Source of the DNA: Neckera pumila
Taxonomy: Eukaryota > Streptophyta > Bryopsida > Hypnales > Neckeraceae
Assembly: GCA_963969595.1 (NCBI GenBank)
Contig: OZ018410.1
Span: 37,987,413 to 38,051,412 of the forward strand
Length of the DNA stretch: 64,000 nucleotides
Reading direction: 5' to 3'
Of the stretch, positions 59,335 to 64,000 are shown piece after piece. The stretch's first letter is position 1, and each line of letters begins with the position of its first letter. The notes under the pieces were generated by a model. That model saw only the letters and a list, made by a program, of their open reading frames with translations, did not search any database and was not told the origin of the DNA. The translations under genes and the position numbers were made by a program.

Positions 59335-59618
59335 CATTAGATGAGATTTGAGGCCTCCAAGAGCCTGCAAGTTATCTTGCGTTCCCACAGCGTTCCCACG
59401 CAGGAAAGTTGTTGGCTGATGTGCGAGTGCGAGTGCCACGTCATTTTTGAAAAAAGAAAAAAGAAAAGAATTTGGCCTAAAATGATATTTGGGAGAGAGT
59501 TTTTTTTTTTGAATTTTTTGAATTTTTTTTTGACAACTTGTACCGGCTGTTTACAGATTTGGCCAAATCGGGGAACGGCTTGAAACGGCCCTCCAATGCC
59601 CTCCAATCTCTTTTAATG
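59335..59618. mobile_element. CATTAG-type MITE, copy 7
   Basis: The ends are CATTAGATGAGATTTGAGGC and GCCCTCCAATCTCTTTTAATG. The arms contain GCGTTCCCACGCAGG and CTTGTACCGGCTGTTTACAG. Confidence 0.87.
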
Positions 59619-60543
59619 TATAAGGAATCCTACCTTACGTTCAGGTCAAATTTAGCACATTAGGACCGAAATAATTTAATTTTAGAATTCAGACAGTTCA
59701 GCAACTAGATTTGAATTTCTTGGCTTTCAGTTCTTTGCTCTTTCTAAATTTGCAATACTTCTAATTTTGGATTGATTTTTTCTATTCACCTATAAATGTG
59801 TTCATTTTTTTTAATTTTCTCAAGAATAATTTTTTGGATATTCAAAATTAGCAACAATGAAATTTTTTCAGATTTTCAGAAATAGTTGTACAATTTTTAA
59901 AATTTTAGACATTTTCCAAATTTCCCCTAATTATTTACAAAACTGACCTACACGTAGGGTATTAGGTTTAATGGATTCTAATCCCCCAGCTGAATTGAGT
60001 GATTTACTCATTTATTACTAACCACTAATTTACTACTGTAGTTTACTGGGTGTCTCCCATTTCAAAAGTGGATCGAAAAAACTTCCCTCCAAAGCGTGAA
60101 AAACCGGCGCGCAGTGTCATGAGTATCATCCATGACACATGTGCCGTGTTCCCGACGCATGGATGAAAAGAAAAGCCCGGATCGAGGCTCTCATACCCGG
60201 AACTATCCGGATATTAGAATCCTTCACACCGACGAGAAGTGCTAGGTCTTCGGAGCTTCTCCCCTGATCACTTGGCCACCGCGTTGCGGCAACGCTATTG
60301 CTCTTCTTTTCTAGTCTCTCTCGTTGTTGTTTGCGCCGATCACGTTGCGTGTGCTACCTCGCGGAAGTATTGTGTGTTGCTGCGGTAGAGCTTTAAGGCG
60401 GTTTCGAGAGGAGACGAGTGTTGGAGGCCATCCTTTCGCCAAAGGATCCGCGGCTTTTGAATTTCCCGTCCGCGCTTATATCCCGGGTGTGCTTTTGCTC
60501 GTAATTTTCCCATATCGCTCGAGACTCGCTGCTTACAATCGTC
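59619..60543 (+). promoter_or_regulatory. Upstream and 5' leader region of the export-factor gene
   Basis: From about 60100 the sequence becomes GC-rich. The segment 60181-60543 is the part copied to 45510-45874, which marks it as a mobile or duplicated promoter block. Before 60100 the sequence is AT-rich without a gene. Confidence 0.4.
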
Positions 60544-63500
60544 ATGGCGGCGTCAGATGCGCCCTCAGTCATGGAGTTCTCCATCGGAACTTCGGAGCAG
60601 AAGATGGACATGAGCCTTGGTACGCTTGCAGCTTTCTTTTATTCTGCTTCGATTTTGTGTAGGTTTTTGGTTTCTTGAATTGGATGTGTATTTGTTTCTT
60701 TGAGAGTCTCTTTGGAATACTCTTGTGGAATTCACCTTAGAATGTACCTTGTGTTGAGGTTAATTTTGTTGTGAGGAACAGAGACTTTTGGTTTGGTATG
60801 TTTACACGTTGCTCATTAGATTATTTTTTTTGCTTTGAGGAACGTGGACCTTTGCTTTTGGTTGTTTACACGTTGTTCGTTAGCTTTTGGTTGCAGTGAG
60901 GAGCAGAGACTTGTCTTTTGGTTTGTTTTCATGTGGTTCACTGTCTATTGGATGTTCCGTGTGCGTTTCATTGAATCTGTCTTTGTTTTCTTTGCGTGTT
61001 GTTGTGATATTTTCTCGTCAGATTTGAGAGCGATTTGGAACGATAAATAATTAATGTTTGTCTCGCAGTTTTCCTCGTCTCTATGTTTAATCTACATCTT
61101 TGATGCTGCGCGGCTGTCTCTTGTTATAGATAACGTCTGGAGAATCGTACCGTCCTGTAAATCTGTGAGATCGTGTAGGTTGCTAGTATGTCATCGGTGT
61201 GGTTAACTGTATTTGTCCGTAATTAGGGTTAGATTCTGCAATGACGGTTTGCGAAGACAGGTTCTCTCTCTGCGATTATGTTTAGCGAGGCTGTCGAGTT
61301 CCTTGTACGGTTGTTTTCTGTTCTTTTTCCCCGTGCTCTTGCGATATTTTCTTGTCGAATTTGAGAGCGATTCGGAACTTTCGTCATGCAGTTTATAATG
61401 TCTTTTATATGTCGCGTTAGTTATCTCCATCTTGGATGGGGCGCGTCTGTCTGTTGTTGTAGACAACGTTTTGGTGATTCTTCCCGTAGTGTAACTTCCC
61501 GTAGTGTAAATCTTTTAGATCATGTACTTTGCTAGTTTCTTATCGGTGAGATTAACTATATTCGTTAAATTTTAGGGTTAGATGCTGTAACGCGCGGTTT
61601 TCCTAGCTTGCATTGTTTTAAGATGTTCCTGTTTATCTGCAGATGACATCATTAAGCTGTCGAAGAAGGCCAACGCTAAAAATCGAGTTCCGGTAAGCGT
61701 TTGTTATTTGGTCTCAGCTTTTACCTATGTATTTACCGAATGATTTTACAGATAAGTTTATTTATGAAATTTATTTCATATTGACTCTTCAAAGAAGATA
61801 TAAATATGTTAGTGTAACCTGGCAAAACTTTTTGCAGAACAAGGGAAGGAACAAGAAACCAAATGGACCAACTGCAAAGGCTGCTCTTCAAAAGTCTGTT
61901 GCTACTCGATCATCAAGTATGCGACAGGTAAGACAGTAGCTTGAGATCCTAGGCGAATGATTACTCTTGTTTTGGAAATTATCGGACGATTGTCTTGTGG
62001 AGTTATTCGCGGAATATGGATGGTCGAGTTCTTGGATGTCTTCCCTAACGGCTTGGCGTTGTTGTGGTATGCAGGGAAAGTTTGCGGAGGCTAGAGCCCG
62101 GAATGGTGGTGCAAATTTCCCTGCCACTCAAGCTGCTAGTAAGAGAGCTTTTGCTACCCCTATTAACACAAGGAGCAGGCAAATAATGAAGAACAACAAT
62201 GTGGGGTATGGAAGAGCAGCATTTGGGAAGAAGCGTAATTTTCAGAGGGGTCCAAATTTCCCCGCTGCTGCTCGGAATATGACGGTGTCGGTCGTCAATG
62301 ATGCGAGCAAGTGAGTGGCTGGTGTGCCCGATTCCAATTGCTGCCACAGTATGGGGGGTTGTTTTGGTGTTTGTGATGGCCTTTGCAGTGTCGAAACTGT
62401 TTTTTGTGACGAGGTTCTTCAGAATGAAGATCCCCTGCAGTATGCCCTTATATCATTACTGTAGATCTGCTTAAGATTGCAAGTGAACAGATCGAAGGTC
62501 CTCCTAAGCTTATGGTCAATGCAATTAAGGTGGAGTGGAAAGGATAGATACATCGAGTGAGACTGGCAACGATCATAGACAGGATCTGTCCACACCTTAA
62601 GAGATCTATATCGGAAGGATGGTCTGCTATTTAAGGAGGCCTGTTGCGTGCCGTTCTTTGCTTGTGGAGGTCCACGCAAAGGCTGCTCGGAGTGAGCGCC
62701 ATATAGGAAAGCAACAAAGTGCTGCAGCCTATGCGAACCTTCAGTCATGGAAGTTGCAGTGCATTGGCTTTGGAAACCAATTTGGCGTGGTTAAGGGTAT
62801 AGGGTTCCAGGCTCGATTTGGTTGGGCTTGCAGTTGCAGTTGCATCTCTTGAATGAGTAGATGAGCACCATTTGGAGACCTTGCTTCCTACCACACACCT
62901 TAAGAAGAGGAGATGATTTGGTTTGAGCAACTCGGTGCATCACATTCTCAGAGGTCTTGGTTGATACGTGGCATTTGAATCTTATATCGAAGGAAACTGT
63001 AGCTTTATGGTACTATCACACATCAGTACTTCTCCAGCTGCTACCTGTTACGAATTGATGTCAGGCTCTAATTCAAGTTGGACAAATCTTCTACCTTCAC
63101 CTAATCCCTTCACTTCCCTAGTTGGATCATCACAGAGGTATTTGGGTCTTTATGGCCCATGTGGTATGTCTCTCTTCCTCTGTTCATCCAGGTTGGTTGG
63201 TTGGAGGCGATTCTTGGCTTGTCGCCAAGAAATATGTCGTCAAATACCAATTCATGTTGATGGCCTTTGTTTTACAGCTTTGGTGCAGGTAGGGCAGGTG
63301 GGAACCCTCGCAGACGCAATGCAGCAGGAGCACCAGCAGTTGTAACTCGACAAGTCTCATCTGACCCTCACCCCTCGGTAATTTTCGTGTTTCCACTTAG
63401 AAATTTGCACAATCGTCATTTGACTAGTACGTGCTGCTGGAATTTCGAACTTTTTGTGACTGTAAATGTTTGTAGACAGGAGTTGAAGATTGAAGGGTTC

Positions 63501-63785
63501 ATCGTGTTATTTCTGTTCGTCTCAAGAATGTTGCTGTTGGTGTTCCCGAAGGACAGGCGGTCATAACACTAAATTAAATATTTCGTGTCTTGTTTCAATT
63601 AGGCCAATCAATTTCAATCACAGCCACAGAAGCCGAAGACACTGGATTCGAGGTTTGCAAGTATCCGCAATACCCCGCAGCAAGCAGCGCCGAAGTTCAA
63701 CGCCCAGCGAGGTGGTCGCAGAGGAGGTTTTAGCGGTGGCCGAGGACGTGGGCGACAGAATGGTGCAAGGATGTCCTACTTTTGA
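60544..63785 (+). CDS. UAP56-interacting mRNA export factor (UIEF/UIF-like), six exons, 244 aa
   Basis: Exons 60544-60619, 61643-61692, 61838-61927, 62075-62310, 63278-63377 and 63603-63785 join in frame. Residues 21-36 are a UAP56-binding motif, MDMSLDDIIKLSKKA, as in ALY and UIF adaptors. The rest is basic and disordered: KGRNKKPNGPTAK, GKFAEARARNGGANFPA, NFQRGPNFPAAARN, GAGRAGGNPRRRNAAG, the segment PKTLDSRFASIRN, and a C-terminal RGG patch (RGGRRGGFSGGRGRGRQNG) ending RMSYF. No RRM is present, which separates it from ALY/REF and fits plant UIEF-type adaptors. These link spliced mRNA to the helicase UAP56 in the nucleus and recruit export receptors. The long intron 1 (about 1 kb) carries several T-rich repeats. 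Its promoter and first exon have been copied twice elsewhere in the window. Confidence 0.88.
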
Positions 63786-64000
63786 TATGGTCCACGTTTC
63801 CAACTTTTAATTGGAGTGGTCCGAAAACCAACATGAAGTAGAGGATACGTGACCTATCATATCCTGTTTTTTTCGAGAGGAGGATTGGGTATAAGGTGAC
63901 ACTAGTGAAAAACACTTTTTCTCTCATCCAGGAGAATGAGTTTTAGCGAGTTGTTAATACTGGATGTCGGTAGTTTTTGTTTGGATCCAAATTTCTGAAC
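63786..64000. other. Export-factor 3' flank
   Basis: This is a probable 3' UTR. No further gene begins before the window ends. Confidence 0.5.

Noticed and set aside
60393..60611. Minus-strand frame similar to frames at 45760-45948 and 40320-40601
   Set aside because: The three match because they are antisense to copies of the same first exon of the export-factor gene. They are not a separate gene family.

Overview
The window is nuclear DNA of a land plant. It has spliced genes with GT-AG introns, chloroplast-targeted riboflavin biosynthesis, a plant-type mRNA export adaptor and AT-rich intergenic DNA packed with MITE-like repeats. A two-PAS hybrid histidine kinase of the PHK type described in mosses and liverworts points to a non-seed plant, most likely a bryophyte. 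That placement is inference. No rRNA, tRNA, CRISPR or bacterial-type features were seen.

Layout. 1-2.65 kb: an ICln (pICln) gene, six exons, + strand. 3.6-4.5 kb: an exon-deleted SEN2 pseudogene. 4.5-12.8 kb: AT-rich repeat land dominated by five ~925-bp elements bounded by TTAA and CCCCTAAAGG-type terminal inverted repeats, three of them abutting. 12.8-21.7 kb: upstream region and nine coding exons of the PAS histidine kinase. 22.3-23.9 kb: an intronless C2-domain SRC2-like gene (- strand) followed by decayed copies of its own 3' end. 24.8-36.6 kb: more repeats, including three further TTAA elements, several CATTAG-ended MITEs and a foldback. 36.6-38.5 kb: the intact tRNA-splicing endonuclease gene SEN2 (- strand). 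39.5-46.9 kb: a ~1.08-kb inverted duplication carrying two intact copies of a 63-aa membrane-protein gene, flanking lumazine synthase (- strand). 47-48.9 kb: a BORCS8-like lysosome/vacuole positioning protein. 48.9-60.2 kb: about 11 kb without a convincing gene, with a large palindrome and MITEs. 60.5-63.8 kb: a UAP56-binding mRNA export factor.

All seven main genes were assembled by hand from intron phases, and every exon set closes in frame. Most are unrelated housekeeping or signalling genes rather than an operon-like system: snRNP methylation/assembly (ICln), tRNA splicing (SEN2), mRNA export, riboflavin synthesis, cytokinin-like phosphorelay (PHK), membrane C2 signalling, and BORC.

The most unusual features are the TTAA-bounded element family; a strongly conserved, hairpin-rich block inside SEN2 intron 4 that has changed less than the exons between gene and pseudogene; a possible CxxC-CxxC zinc site inserted in the ATPase domain of the kinase; and repeated capture of the 5' end of the export-factor gene upstream of the duplicated microprotein gene.
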